Shown in pieces: positions 44,948 to 53,727 of a DNA stretch of 64,000 nt (position 1 is the first letter of the stretch; every line of letters starts with the position of its first letter). Origin of the DNA: Planctomycetaceae bacterium. GTDB taxonomy: Bacteria > Planctomycetota > Planctomycetia > Planctomycetales > Planctomycetaceae. A program made the position numbers and the translations under genes. The notes under the pieces were generated by a model. The model ran no database searches. It was not told the origin of the DNA and saw only the letters and a program-made list of their open reading frames with translations. The stretch lies in assembly GCA_021732845.1 (NCBI GenBank), contig JAKFUF010000023.1:1-64000 (forward strand), given 5' to 3'.

Positions 44948-45090
44948 GGAAACCTCTGGCCATCCCTTCGTCAGTCCATTTTGAACAGCTTTGCAAGTTT
45001 CCGAAACACCACCAGCGGATCCGCGACAGGTGTGCCGGAATCTTGCGATATTTCTAGCGCAACACACTCGACTGCCGGTCTGGAGTCCAT

Positions 45091-45121
45091 GGTCTAGCTG
45101 GTTCGAATCCCGCCCGGCCCG
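45091..45121 (+). pseudogene. tRNA 3' part (second)
   Basis: GGTCTA followed by a T-arm GCTGG-TTCGAAT-CCCGC with one stem mismatch and the acceptor strand CGGCCCG. CGGGCCG, which could pair with it, appears at 45140-45146, again downstream instead of upstream. Confidence 0.55.
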
Positions 45122-45455
45122 AATCCCCGAAGCGGCCATCGGGCCGGAAACTCTGGCCACAACTTCGTCGAGGTTCTCGCATCAGCCAATGTGGCTTTCA
45201 TTTCCGATTATTGATGCTGTCACAAACGTGCTGCATTGCCCGGAACGGCGCGACAACCGTTGATCCCGGAGGAATCATGGTGAATGGTCGGGTGTCGAGC
45301 GGCTGAGGCGATGCCCCCGGATCGGACTGTTTTTGCGCCGCCGACAAGGTCGGGTGCGCGGCCGCCAGCCCGCCGCTTGGCTGGTTCGCTGTTGTTGGGC
45401 CGCTCCAACGCTTATTCTGCGTGTTCCCCTGGCCCGCGCGGAACTTGCAGTCTCC

Positions 45456-46679
45456 ATGAAAGACGCCTTCCTCAGCTACGTCGAAGAAGATGGTGATGTT
45501 GCGGGAATGCTTGCCCGTGAACTCGAAGCCTGTGGCTGCAGTGTCTGGCACTACCAGCGGGATGCGATTCCAGGATTGTCGTATTTGTCGCAGACTCGCC
45601 GGGCGATTGATGAAGCCCGGTGCTTCCTGTTTTTGATCTCCGCCACCTCCATTGAACGGCACTACCAGGTCGACAAGGAACTGGTTCATGCCCACGAAGT
45701 GGGCAAGCCGATCATCCCGCTGCTGCGGGACATTCGCTTTCGCAGCTTTCAGCAGGCACGCCCCGAGTGGGATCAGGCGATTGGCGCTGTCGTCGGCGTC
45801 GAGCTGTCCGTGGATACGACGAAGGCCGTCATCCCGCGGTTGATGCAGGGGTTGAGGTCACTGGGAATCGCGGTCGATTCCGCGGACAGCGAGCCGCCGC
45901 CAGTTTCGACCGCGGAATCTTTTACCGTGGAGGACATCGACGCCGGCGCGAACGATGACGACGGTTTCGAATCGGCCGCGTTCGAGAACTGCTTCGAAGT
46001 CGGAAACGCCGACGCGGTCACCGCCAAGGATTATCTTCCAGCCACGATCGTTCACGAACACCCGAAGACAGGCTTTCTGGCCGACGTTGTGGTGACAGAA
46101 ATCGATTCGAGCGACACGCTGCGAATCGGCTTTTCGCATGTCCTCTTGAAGGCCGATCCGCATGTCGTCGAATTTCAGCCGGGGAAGTCCCGCGATGCCC
46201 TGCAGTACTTCCGCTTTCCCGATCTGATCCACGGATATCCGGTCGTTCTGCGGCTGCATTGGCTGACCCGGCTGCCGAAATGGTCCACGTTTGTGCAGAC
46301 TTTCGGAGTGACAACCGCGCCGGCAGTGCGCATTCGCCACACCGTCCAGGACGTGTTCAACGAAGACGCCGTGGGGATGCTCGTGAAGGGCAAGTTCAAA
46401 CTCATGATTGAACCCGGCCAGCAGTTGCCGAACACGCAAAGAAAAAGTCTCCGGACCCGGCACGACAGCCAGAATTCGATCAGCGTCATCCCCGCCGTTC
46501 GCCGCGCCGATGGAGAAGTGCAGATTTTTCCGAAGCTCAAGATCACCGTGCCGCCAGCTCCGGCGGGTGTCGCCTGGCTGGAATTCGTCTTTCACATCGA
46601 TCCTGACGGGCGCTTTACCGTTTCCGCGCGGGATCCACTCCACGCGTTGAAAATTCGGGATCTGATCATCGTCCAATGA
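45456..46679 (+). CDS. TIR-domain protein with Hsp70 substrate-binding-like C-terminus
   Basis: A 407-aa protein. Residues 1-135 are a TIR domain: DAFLSYVEEDGDVAGMLAREL, CSVWHYQRDAIPG, ARCFLFLISATS, and VDKELVHAH with the candidate NADase Glu (E75), then GKPIIPLL. An acidic linker (150-175) and an unassigned region (175-305) follow. Residues about 308-400 match the beta-sandwich substrate-binding domain of DnaK/Hsp70: GKFKLMIEPGQQLPNTQRKS, DSQNSISV, LKITVPPAPAGVAWLEFVFH and IDPDGRFTVSARD, while the ATPase domain is absent. ATG 45456 is preferred to the frame's first codon at 45333, since the TIR fold starts there. The neighbouring downstream gene is convergent, so the protein appears to act alone. 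The role is inferred: NAD-consuming or signalling TIR gated by a peptide-binding sensor. Confidence 0.82.
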   Translation: MKDAFLSYVEEDGDVAGMLARELEACGCSVWHYQRDAIPGLSYLSQTRRAIDEARCFLFLISATSIERHYQVDKELVHAHEVGKPIIPLLRDIRFRSFQQARPEWDQAIGAVVGVELSVDTTKAVIPRLMQGLRSLGIAVDSADSEPPPVSTAESFTVEDIDAGANDDDGFESAAFENCFEVGNADAVTAKDYLPATIVHEHPKTGFLADVVVTEIDSSDTLRIGFSHVLLKADPHVVEFQPGKSRDALQYFRFPDLIHGYPVVLRLHWLTRLPKWSTFVQTFGVTTAPAVRIRHTVQDVFNEDAVGMLVKGKFKLMIEPGQQLPNTQRKSLRTRHDSQNSISVIPAVRRADGEVQIFPKLKITVPPAPAGVAWLEFVFHIDPDGRFTVSARDPLHALKIRDLIIVQ

Positions 46680-46693
46680 TCATTTTTGAGTGG

Positions 46694-47857
46694 TCATCTT
46701 CCGGCGAGGACCGCCTGATAGATTTCCCGTAAGCGGCGCGTCATGGTCTGGTGGCGAAACTGGTCGGTGAACCGCGCGCGGCCGGTGAGTCCCAGACGCT
46801 CGCGCAAGGCCGCGTCGCCGGCCAGCTCCAGGATCGCCCGGGCCATGCCGTCGATGGAATGCGGCGGCAGCAGGTAGCCGGTCTCGCCGGGAATGGCCAC
46901 TTCGCGGGCACCATCCACGTCGTAGGTGACGACGGGCTTGCCGGCAATCAGCCCCTGCGGAAGCACCCGTGCGAGGCCTTCGCGGAGGCTGGCATGGACC
47001 ACGATGTCCATCGCCCCCACCAGTTCCGGAACGCGTTCGGGGGGCACGAGGCCGGTAAACACAAAATGCTCGCTCAGACCGGCCGCGGCGATTTCGCGCT
47101 GCAATTCCTCCCGCAGGAGACCGTCACCGACAAACAGGAACCGCAGGTTCGGACATCGGGGGACCGCTTGGCGGGCGGCGGCGATCACGTCGGCGTGGCC
47201 CTTCAGTTCAAACAACCGCGCGATCTTGCCGACCACAATCTGGTCGTCTGTGAACCCCAGGTCACTGCGGATCTCGGCCCGTGGGCGAGGTGGATTGAGA
47301 AATGGCTCGACCTCCATGCCGCTGTAGACGGTCACGAACATCTCACGCGGAGCCACGCCGGCGCGCACATACTGGTCGGTCATGGCGTCGCAGACGCTGA
47401 TGAGTTTGTCACAGCGCCGCGCGGCCCAGGTTTCGGCCAACCGGTAGAGGTGATATGCGGTGCGGCTTTGGTAGGGATGAAACGGCGAACCGTGAACGGT
47501 ATGAACGCACGCAATGCCAAGTTTCTTGGCCGCCGCCCGCCCCAGAATTCCCGCCTTCGAACTGTGGGTATGCACCATTTCCGGGCGCAGCTCACGCAGG
47601 GCACGGACCAGTTCGCGGTAGCTGGTCCAGTCGCGCCAGGGATGCAGATTGCGGCGCAGCGCGGGGACCAGCCGGACTTTGATCTGACTGGCTTGCGCGC
47701 GCTCCAGCAGGCTTCCCTCGGGACCCAGCGCGGGGCCGGTGAGCAGCGTCACATCGTCGCCGTAATCCCGTTGCTGGTCTTCAAGGGTCAGCAGCGTGTT
47801 TTCCTGAGCCCCGCCGAGAATCATCCGCGTGATGATATGGACGACTTTCAAACTCAT
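46694..47857 (-). CDS. Glycosyltransferase family 4-type
   Basis: A 387-aa GT-B enzyme. The N-terminal acceptor domain begins VVHIITRMILGGAQENTL. VHTHSSKAGILGRAAAKKLG and VHTVHGSPFH follow. The C-terminal nucleotide-sugar domain has VGKIARLFELKGHADVIAAA, LRFLFVGDGLLREEL and the EGLARVLPQGLIAGKPVV segment with the E-x7-E motif altered. It probably adds a sugar to a cell-surface glycan or lipid. ATG 47857 overlaps the upstream gene's stop as ATGA, so translation is likely coupled. The frame's upstream 122 codons are the other gene's shadow. Confidence 0.92.
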   Translation of the reverse strand: MSLKVVHIITRMILGGAQENTLLTLEDQQRDYGDDVTLLTGPALGPEGSLLERAQASQIKVRLVPALRRNLHPWRDWTSYRELVRALRELRPEMVHTHSSKAGILGRAAAKKLGIACVHTVHGSPFHPYQSRTAYHLYRLAETWAARRCDKLISVCDAMTDQYVRAGVAPREMFVTVYSGMEVEPFLNPPRPRAEIRSDLGFTDDQIVVGKIARLFELKGHADVIAAARQAVPRCPNLRFLFVGDGLLREELQREIAAAGLSEHFVFTGLVPPERVPELVGAMDIVVHASLREGLARVLPQGLIAGKPVVTYDVDGAREVAIPGETGYLLPPHSIDGMARAILELAGDAALRERLGLTGRARFTDQFRHQTMTRRLREIYQAVLAGR

Positions 47858-50292
47858 TCGACGACTTTCAATGGCAGCGTGGCTTCGCTGATGACCTGCA
47901 CGCCATCCGCCATCGTGCCAATCGCGCGGAACTTCAACTGTCTTAGAGCGGGTTGCCTGGCTCCCGCGGGCGAAGCAGCAAACGCATCTGCCGCCAGGTT
48001 GACCACGATTTCTCCGCTCGTCGCGCCCTCGGGGATGCTCACAGGTTTCGCGGAGATTCCTGATGCGGCATCCGGTTCGACAAGCTGCACCTGCATCGGT
48101 CCGCTGAAGTGGGACGTGCGGTCCAAAGCCACGCGGCAGGTGATCTCCGCGCCGCGCTTCGCCACAAGTTCCCGCTCCACCGTCCGCAGCTTCGCCACCG
48201 TGGGAAGTGTGCGGATCATGCACCGCATGGTCGAGACCACCAGCAGGGTTTGTTTTTGCCCGTGCTTGTCAACGAATTCCACATCCCCCTGGGCATAGAC
48301 ATTGGAATGTGCCTGAACATTGATGTGCATTGTTTCCGGCAGGTAGACCGGCAGCATGAACTGCGATTGCTCCGGTTTGACCGTGGTGTCGACCAGTTCG
48401 ATGCCGTCCAGATCCTTGATCTGCCGGTCGGCCACCTGCAGGCGGATCGGTCCGGCAAAACCGTCCAGCCGCTCGACCTCCATCAGGTAGGGATAGACCG
48501 TGCCACGGTGGGCGTACTGGTACGCCTCGTTGCAGTACAGCTTGAAGACCGGCTTGTGCATCACGGTCAGTTGCACATTGTCGATGGTTGTGGGGCCGAG
48601 GCCCACGCCGTCGGCATCGTGCCCCAGGTGCGTGGCTGCCGCCACGCGCTCCACCGGCTTGCCGGCAATTTCAGCGACACCCGTGATCGTCAGCGTGACA
48701 TCCTGCGAACGGGCGTCGGCATCGGCAATCAGTGCGAGCCGCGCGGTCTCCTGCCCGGGAGCCACCTGCTGGCCCTCGATCTTGAATCCTTCCGGGAGCC
48801 CCTGCACCTTGAGTTCCAGCGGGCCGTTGAAGCCGCCGCGGCGCTCGACCGCCACCTCCAGATCCGCCCGACCGCCCTGAACAACATTGGCGACATCACT
48901 CTTAAGAAACAGCGAAAAGTCGGGAGTCGCCGGCCGCACGCCGAGGCGATAGATGAATTCCGGTCCGCCGCGGACGCCCTGCTGCAGGTCGCGCACGCGG
49001 ATGCGGTAGTCGCCATCGGCGGGCGGTGCCCATTCGATGCGGATTGAGCCACGCGGGGTTTGGACGGCACTGAGATGCGCCAGCGGACCGCCGTTGATGT
49101 CCGTCACCGTGACGATCGGCAGTGCGGGCGACCAGCGCGGGACGGTCACGCATTCGATGGTCAGGGGCGTGTCTTTGCGGGCAGCCAGGCGGTACCAGTC
49201 GTCGTCGGTCTTCGACTGGAATTGCCCGTTCATCGTCAGCGGCCAGGCCAGTTCGGTCGCGGTCTCCTTCGTGTCATTGCCTTCGGTTTCGATGGCCTCG
49301 GGCAGGTCGCCGACGGTAAAGGGCAAAGCATTCATGCCGGTCTGTGCCGTGAGCCACTGCTCACCCAGCGCCGTTGGCAGAACCAGTTGTTCAGGCAGCG
49401 GGAACAGCGTTCCCTCGCCCGACAGCGTAAAGCAATTTGTCTTCAGTGCTGCTCCCGCCGTGCCCCCGGCCGGAAACGCAAAGTGCGCGAAAGGAGCCGT
49501 CGAGATCGTGACTCGGTAGACGTAGGACGGACCGCCATGAAAATTGACATTTGAGACCAGCAACCGGTACTCACCGGGACTGACGACCTTGTAGGCCAGC
49601 ACCGGATCGGCCCCCACGCGGACTTCGTCCACCGCCACCCTGCTGCCGTTCGGCCCGTACAGTTCGATCACCGGATCGAGCGCGGAACCGAGCCGCGCGG
49701 CGACCATGTCAACACGCACCAGGTCGCCTGGTTGAGCGTCAAAACTGTAGTAGTCGAGATCGCTCTCGCCCGCGATCTGTCCGTTGATCGTCACCGGGAG
49801 GGTGACCTTTTGAGCCTCGTGGGGGCGGGAATTGGGTTCGGTTTCGATGAACTCCGGCAAGTCACCAACGATGAACGGTCGGCCGCCAGTCCCACCCCGC
49901 GCGCAACTGAGCCTCCAGAGTTTGGCCCCCAACGGTGCCTCGGCCCCAATCTCAATCTGCGACTGCCACTCGCGGACGTAAGTGATGGGTAACTCCGTCG
50001 GCTTGCGCCGCGGCGAGGGTGCATAGTCCCCCGCGGTCGCCGGTCCGAGTTCGAGCGGAGCGCTGACCCCCGCGCCCCACAGGCGAAACCGCGAATGCGG
50101 CGGCAGGCACTCGCTGCCCACCCGCACATCGACCTTTGATCCGCGCCGGCCACCGGCGGGGAAGATGTGCGTGCTGGTGGGATCCGTCGGCACCTGTTGA
50201 GCCACCGCGCAATTCTGAAACCCAAGTCCCAAGAGCGCGGTACACAGGAGGACAATGGAGAGGCGGCGGGACGGGGCAATGGCACCAAACAT
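47854..50292 (-). CDS. Secreted PPC-domain (pre-peptidase C-terminal) protein
   Basis: An 812-aa exported protein with a signal peptide (LSIVLLCTALLGLGFQNCAVAQ). At least two PPC-type beta-sandwich domains are visible: INGQIAGESDLDYYSFDAQPGD and MNGQFQSKTDDDWYRLAARKDTP, each preceded by FIVGDLPEFIETEPN or FTVGDLPEAIETEGN. The C-terminal half is beta-rich with Ig-like character. Planctomycetes encode many such proteins, with no known catalysis. GGGAG lies 8 nt before ATG 50292 (an in-frame TTG precedes it). It is coupled by ATGA to the glycosyltransferase downstream. Confidence 0.85.
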   Translation of the reverse strand: MFGAIAPSRRLSIVLLCTALLGLGFQNCAVAQQVPTDPTSTHIFPAGGRRGSKVDVRVGSECLPPHSRFRLWGAGVSAPLELGPATAGDYAPSPRRKPTELPITYVREWQSQIEIGAEAPLGAKLWRLSCARGGTGGRPFIVGDLPEFIETEPNSRPHEAQKVTLPVTINGQIAGESDLDYYSFDAQPGDLVRVDMVAARLGSALDPVIELYGPNGSRVAVDEVRVGADPVLAYKVVSPGEYRLLVSNVNFHGGPSYVYRVTISTAPFAHFAFPAGGTAGAALKTNCFTLSGEGTLFPLPEQLVLPTALGEQWLTAQTGMNALPFTVGDLPEAIETEGNDTKETATELAWPLTMNGQFQSKTDDDWYRLAARKDTPLTIECVTVPRWSPALPIVTVTDINGGPLAHLSAVQTPRGSIRIEWAPPADGDYRIRVRDLQQGVRGGPEFIYRLGVRPATPDFSLFLKSDVANVVQGGRADLEVAVERRGGFNGPLELKVQGLPEGFKIEGQQVAPGQETARLALIADADARSQDVTLTITGVAEIAGKPVERVAAATHLGHDADGVGLGPTTIDNVQLTVMHKPVFKLYCNEAYQYAHRGTVYPYLMEVERLDGFAGPIRLQVADRQIKDLDGIELVDTTVKPEQSQFMLPVYLPETMHINVQAHSNVYAQGDVEFVDKHGQKQTLLVVSTMRCMIRTLPTVAKLRTVERELVAKRGAEITCRVALDRTSHFSGPMQVQLVEPDAASGISAKPVSIPEGATSGEIVVNLAADAFAASPAGARQPALRQLKFRAIGTMADGVQVISEATLPLKVVE

Positions 50293-50415
50293 CAAGAAGC
50301 TCCCAATGGAGTGCGCGGCAGGGTCTTCTCAACGGGGGAAGGAATTTCAGATTGACTGATCGTCACGGATTTTTGGGCGCGGGATCCGTCGTGAAGATGG
50401 GGTGATCTCGATATT

Positions 50416-50530
50416 GGACAGGATGAAAGAGGATGGCAGAGGATGAGGAAAGGATCTGTTTGTGCCAGCTTTCCATCAGAACATCCTTTCTTATCCTCTG
50501 TCATCCTCTTACATCCTGTCCCAAAATCCT
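50416..50530. repeat. Long palindromic element (GGACAGGATG family), copy 2
   Basis: Left arm GGACAGGATGAAAGAGGATG onward and right arm ATCCTTTCTT...CATCCTGTCC give a roughly 105-bp stem-loop followed by CAAAATCCT. It is more symmetric than copy 1 at 32504. It fills the 50293-50730 spacer between divergent genes, which shows no gene. Confidence 0.82.
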
Positions 50531-50730
50531 GACTCCAAGAACGCTGAGTCAAGCCGGATTGTACAGTCCCGCGCGGGGAACACGTAGCTTGCCGGTGTGG
50601 CACGCGTGGCACACTTAAAAGCATCTTCGCGGCCCTTGGCCTGCTGGATATACTTGCGTGGTGTGCTTGTTGATCCATGGCCGCTGCGCACACCGGGTGA
50701 TTGTGGTCGGACGGAAAGGCTTTTAGACCC

Positions 50731-52299
50731 ATGTCTGTCGCAGAATTGTCGTTCCAACGCAGCCACCGGTGGTGGATGCCGGTGTCGATCCTGGTCGTGG
50801 CGATCGCCGCCGCGCTGGCCGCGCTGTACGCCCCCCGGGTCATCAACCCGCTGCGGTTTCCGCTCGTCTTCGTGACGGGCGTGCTGGCCATGGGTCTCTT
50901 AAACCTGTGGTTCCTGTTCCTCAGCCGGTTCACGTGGCGTGCCAAAGGGCTGGGGGTGGCGCTGCAACTGGCGGTGATCGTCGCCCTGGCAAGCTGCTTC
51001 ACCTTCAAAGCCAATGGCTTTACCAGTGATTCGCTGCCGGAACTCACATTTCGCTGGACAAAGCCGGCGGATGCGGTGTTGCCGGTGGTGACCAAGATTC
51101 CCGAAGCGGCGCGGGTGGACCTGACCAAAACCACAGCCCAGGATTTTCCCAAATTCCTTGGCCCCGACGGCGACGCCCGCGTCGTCGGCTGCAAGCTGGA
51201 GACCGACTGGAAGGCCCACCCGCCGCGCGAAGTCTGGCGCAAGCCGATTGGTGCCGGTTGGTCCGCCTTCGCCGTCGTGGGCGACTACGGCGTGACGCAG
51301 GAGCAGCGCGGCAACGAAGAACTCGTCACCTGCTACGACCTCAAGAATGGCGAAATTCTGTGGACGCATGCCGATTCCGGCCGGTTCAGCGAGGCGATGG
51401 GTGGCGACGGGCCGCGCTCGACGCCAACGGTTTTTGAAGGCCGGGTGTATGTGACCAACGCCTTTGGTCTGTTGCATTGCCTCGACGGTGGCACGGGCAA
51501 ACCGATCTGGACACGCGACACGCTGAAGGAGAACAGCGCCAAACTGCCGGTCTGGGCCAAGAGCTGTTCGCCGCTCATTGTCGATGACCTGGTGGTTGTG
51601 ACCCTCAGCGAAGAGCCACATGCCAAATCGCTCGCGGCCTATTTCCGGGACTCTGGAAAACCGGCCTGGGTGGCGGGAAACGATGGTTCCAGCTACGCCA
51701 CGCCGGTGGTGGCGGAACTGGCGGGCAAGCGGCAGATCATTTGCTGCAACGATCAGTCGGTTTCCGGCCATGACATCCGGACTGGCGCGGTGCTGTGGGA
51801 GTTGCCCTATGGCGGGGTCATCAAGAAATGTTCCAACCCGATCGTGATCTCACCCACGGAAGTCCTGTTCTCGGCCTCATATGGGACGGGAACCATGCTG
51901 CTTAAGGTCTCGCCCAAAGGTGACGGCTTCCATGTGGAGAAGGTCTGGTCGGCACCCGTGTTGATGCGGACACGCTACACCAACGCCGTGGTTCACGGCG
52001 GGTATGTGTATGGCCTCGACGATGGAATTCTGCAGTGCGCCGACCTCCAGACCGGCAAGTCGAAGTGGAAGAACGGCCGCTATGGGCACGGGCAGGTGCT
52101 GCTGGTGGACGATTTGCTTGTGGTCCAGGCGGAGAAAGGCTACATCGCCCTCGTGGCTGCCGACCCGAAGAAGTTCCAGGAATTGAGCCGCCTGAACGCC
52201 CTGGCGGGCAAAACGTGGAACACCTCTGTCGTGGCGGGAAACCGCCTGCTGGTCCGCAACAGCGAAGAGGCGGTGTTGTACGAGCTTCCGACGAAGTAA
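50731..52299 (+). CDS. Membrane-anchored PQQ-type beta-propeller protein
   Basis: A 522-aa protein. Two to three N-terminal membrane segments (WWMPVSILVVAIAAALAALYA, LVFVTGVLAMGLLNLWFLFL, LGVALQLAVIVALASCFTF) precede a propeller of PQQ-like blades: LVTCYDLKNGEILWTHAD, LHCLDGGTGKPIWTRD, VSGHDIRTGAVLWELPYGG and LQCADLQTGKSKWKNG. No catalytic PQQ-dehydrogenase residues are evident, so it is more likely a scaffold of the BamB/outer-membrane type. It probably faces the periplasm. It precedes a thioredoxin-fold gene by 142 nt. Confidence 0.85.
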   Translation: MSVAELSFQRSHRWWMPVSILVVAIAAALAALYAPRVINPLRFPLVFVTGVLAMGLLNLWFLFLSRFTWRAKGLGVALQLAVIVALASCFTFKANGFTSDSLPELTFRWTKPADAVLPVVTKIPEAARVDLTKTTAQDFPKFLGPDGDARVVGCKLETDWKAHPPREVWRKPIGAGWSAFAVVGDYGVTQEQRGNEELVTCYDLKNGEILWTHADSGRFSEAMGGDGPRSTPTVFEGRVYVTNAFGLLHCLDGGTGKPIWTRDTLKENSAKLPVWAKSCSPLIVDDLVVVTLSEEPHAKSLAAYFRDSGKPAWVAGNDGSSYATPVVAELAGKRQIICCNDQSVSGHDIRTGAVLWELPYGGVIKKCSNPIVISPTEVLFSASYGTGTMLLKVSPKGDGFHVEKVWSAPVLMRTRYTNAVVHGGYVYGLDDGILQCADLQTGKSKWKNGRYGHGQVLLVDDLLVVQAEKGYIALVAADPKKFQELSRLNALAGKTWNTSVVAGNRLLVRNSEEAVLYELPTK

Positions 52300-52441
52300 T
52301 CGCCGGCGGCACGGTGGTATCTTCGCACCGCTTGACAGGCGGGACGGCAACCCCCTATCAAACAGTGCAGACTTTTAAGCCACGCGTTTGTTGGCCGGCG
52401 GAGCGCATTTCCAGCCGGCCGATTCGTCAAGGAGGTCGGTC

Positions 52442-52915
52442 ATGTTGAAGATCCGGACTGTCGCCGCGCTCATTATTTCCCTGATTGCCGCCACCCAGAC
52501 ACTGCAGGCGGCCGATGCCCAATGGCGCACCGACGTCGGACCGGCTTACCAGGAAGCACTCAAGAAATCGCAGCCACTGGTGATTTTGTTCACCTCCGCC
52601 AATTGCCACTACTGCCAGGAGCTGAAGCGGAACGTGATCGATGCCGGCACGCTCAAGCCGCTGGCCGGTCAGGCGATCTTCGTGCTGGCGGACACCCAGC
52701 GGGATGACAAGTTTCGCAACGTCGCCACGATGCAAAGCAGCCTGCGCATCGCCCGCTTTCCAACGCTGGTGGTGCTGATGCCGGCCAACAAGAAGCTGGA
52801 GGACAAGGGGCACATGGAAGGCTACGACTCGCCCGCCAACTATCTGAGCCGCCTGAAGGCGCTTTTGCCCAAGCCCGCGACAGCAGCCAAGCCAGCGGCT
52901 GCCCCAGCCAAGTAG
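52442..52915 (+). CDS. Secreted thioredoxin-fold protein
   Basis: A 157-aa protein with an excellent AAGGAGG ribosome site and a signal peptide (VAALIISLIAATQTLQA). The redox motif CHYC (55-58) lies in FTSANCHYCQELKRN, FPTLVVLMP is the cis-Pro strand, and an Ala/Pro-rich tail follows. It resembles the thioredoxin-like SoxW/YyaL-type periplasmic family, which reduces disulfides or aids haem-protein maturation. Partner unknown; the ccs locus is 2.2 kb away. Confidence 0.88.
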   Translation: MLKIRTVAALIISLIAATQTLQAADAQWRTDVGPAYQEALKKSQPLVILFTSANCHYCQELKRNVIDAGTLKPLAGQAIFVLADTQRDDKFRNVATMQSSLRIARFPTLVVLMPANKKLEDKGHMEGYDSPANYLSRLKALLPKPATAAKPAAAPAK

Positions 52916-52946
52916 AGCATTCAGCCACTTGCACCAGTCAAACGAC

Positions 52947-52978
52947 CAGACGCGGGCGGAAGTCTCCGCACGCGTCTG
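52947..52978. terminator. Bidirectional hairpin between convergent genes
   Basis: CAGACGCG/CGCGTCTG and inner GCGGA/TCCGC form a 13-bp stem (one G-A mismatch) with a 4-nt loop, 32 nt after the thioredoxin gene. No long T-tract follows. It probably ends transcripts from both sides. Confidence 0.6.
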
Positions 52979-53026
52979 TGATTGCAAATAACGGATGGTC
53001 GCACCGGCGGGACGGGACGGGATTGA

Positions 53027-53506
53027 TCAGCGATTGGTCTTTGATCTTTGGCTGCTCGCCTGGCGAACGTCGGACTTGGGAACCGGCTTGAGTTCCACGG
53101 TTTCGTGGATCGAGGTTCCGCTGCCCTCGGTGGAAGTGACCTGCTCTTCCTGACCGTAATTTGGGTTGTAGCTGAGGGCCTCAGCTTCGGAGATCTGCCG
53201 GTCGCCGTCCTTGTCGCAGACCCGGATCTGGTCGTTGTAGTAGGCCGCTTCGCTTTTCATGCGGTGGGTGCTGGACCACAGCAGGAAGGGGACGGCGACG
53301 ACATTGGTCTTGCCGTCAACCGCCCGCGCCACAGGATTCGCGGCACGTGATTCAAAAACGCGCTGGGCCTGCACATTTTCAAAGACAACCTGCTGCTGCA
53401 TCTCCTTCTCGCGGTCAATTTTCGTGTGGTGCCGCACGAACAGACAGCCAGCGAGGCCCGGCAGGCAGATCAAGAACGCCATCAGTTTCAAACAGGTACG
53501 GTTCAT
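53027..53506 (-). CDS. Small EF-hand lipoprotein
   Basis: About 159 aa. The N-terminus MNRTCLKLMAFLICLPGLAGCLF ends in the lipobox LAGC. One EF-hand-like loop, DKDGDRQISEAEA, lies near residue 107. The rest is charged and basic at the C-terminus (ASSQRSKTNR). It is a probable calcium-binding outer-membrane or envelope lipoprotein of unknown role. ATG 53506 is preferred because GGGGGG sits 8 nt upstream; ATG 53512 is the alternative. Confidence 0.72.
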   Translation of the reverse strand: MNRTCLKLMAFLICLPGLAGCLFVRHHTKIDREKEMQQQVVFENVQAQRVFESRAANPVARAVDGKTNVVAVPFLLWSSTHRMKSEAAYYNDQIRVCDKDGDRQISEAEALSYNPNYGQEEQVTSTEGSGTSIHETVELKPVPKSDVRQASSQRSKTNR

Positions 53507-53727
53507 GTGCATGGCCCCCCGGCAAACATGGATGGGATCGGCGGGCCGTCTCGCTCACCCAGAAAGGGTGACAGCGCAGCGTGTTCACGGTTGACTCAAT
53601 GGCCCCGGTTGTATCAATCGGCGGAATTAGGAAGAAAATTCAACGTGTACGGGTGGAACCGATTGTGACAGCTTTCTTGAAGAAATCTCAGCAGTTCGCG
53701 TAGATCAAGCTGTGATCCAACTCGCGT

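Larger units (their letters stand above)
44645..45169 (+). other. Array of degenerate tRNA/23S-rRNA-derived fragments with shared flanks
   Basis: Three units start with a related 22-bp motif, roughly RACTGCCGnyysGGAsTmCA, at 44645, 44847 and 45070 (pitch 202 and 223 bp). Each is followed by a piece of a conserved RNA gene: 23S rRNA in unit 1, a tRNA 3' part then a tRNA 5' part in unit 2, and a tRNA 3' part in unit 3. Units 2 and 3 end in near-identical sequence, GGAAACyTCTGGCC then CTTCGTC (44947-44972, 45145-45169). Small hairpins lie between units: TCAAACC/GGTTTGA at 44755-44770, and TTCCGCC around a GCGA loop at 44821-44840. No complete tRNA is present. The whole 44095-45455 stretch lacks a supported gene; a 13-bp direct repeat CGACGCAAGCACC occurs at 44235 and 44306. 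Confidence 0.6.

Noticed and set aside
44921-44993. Functional tRNA gene
   Set aside because: The acceptor and D-arm are normal but the anticodon and T-arms are missing downstream.
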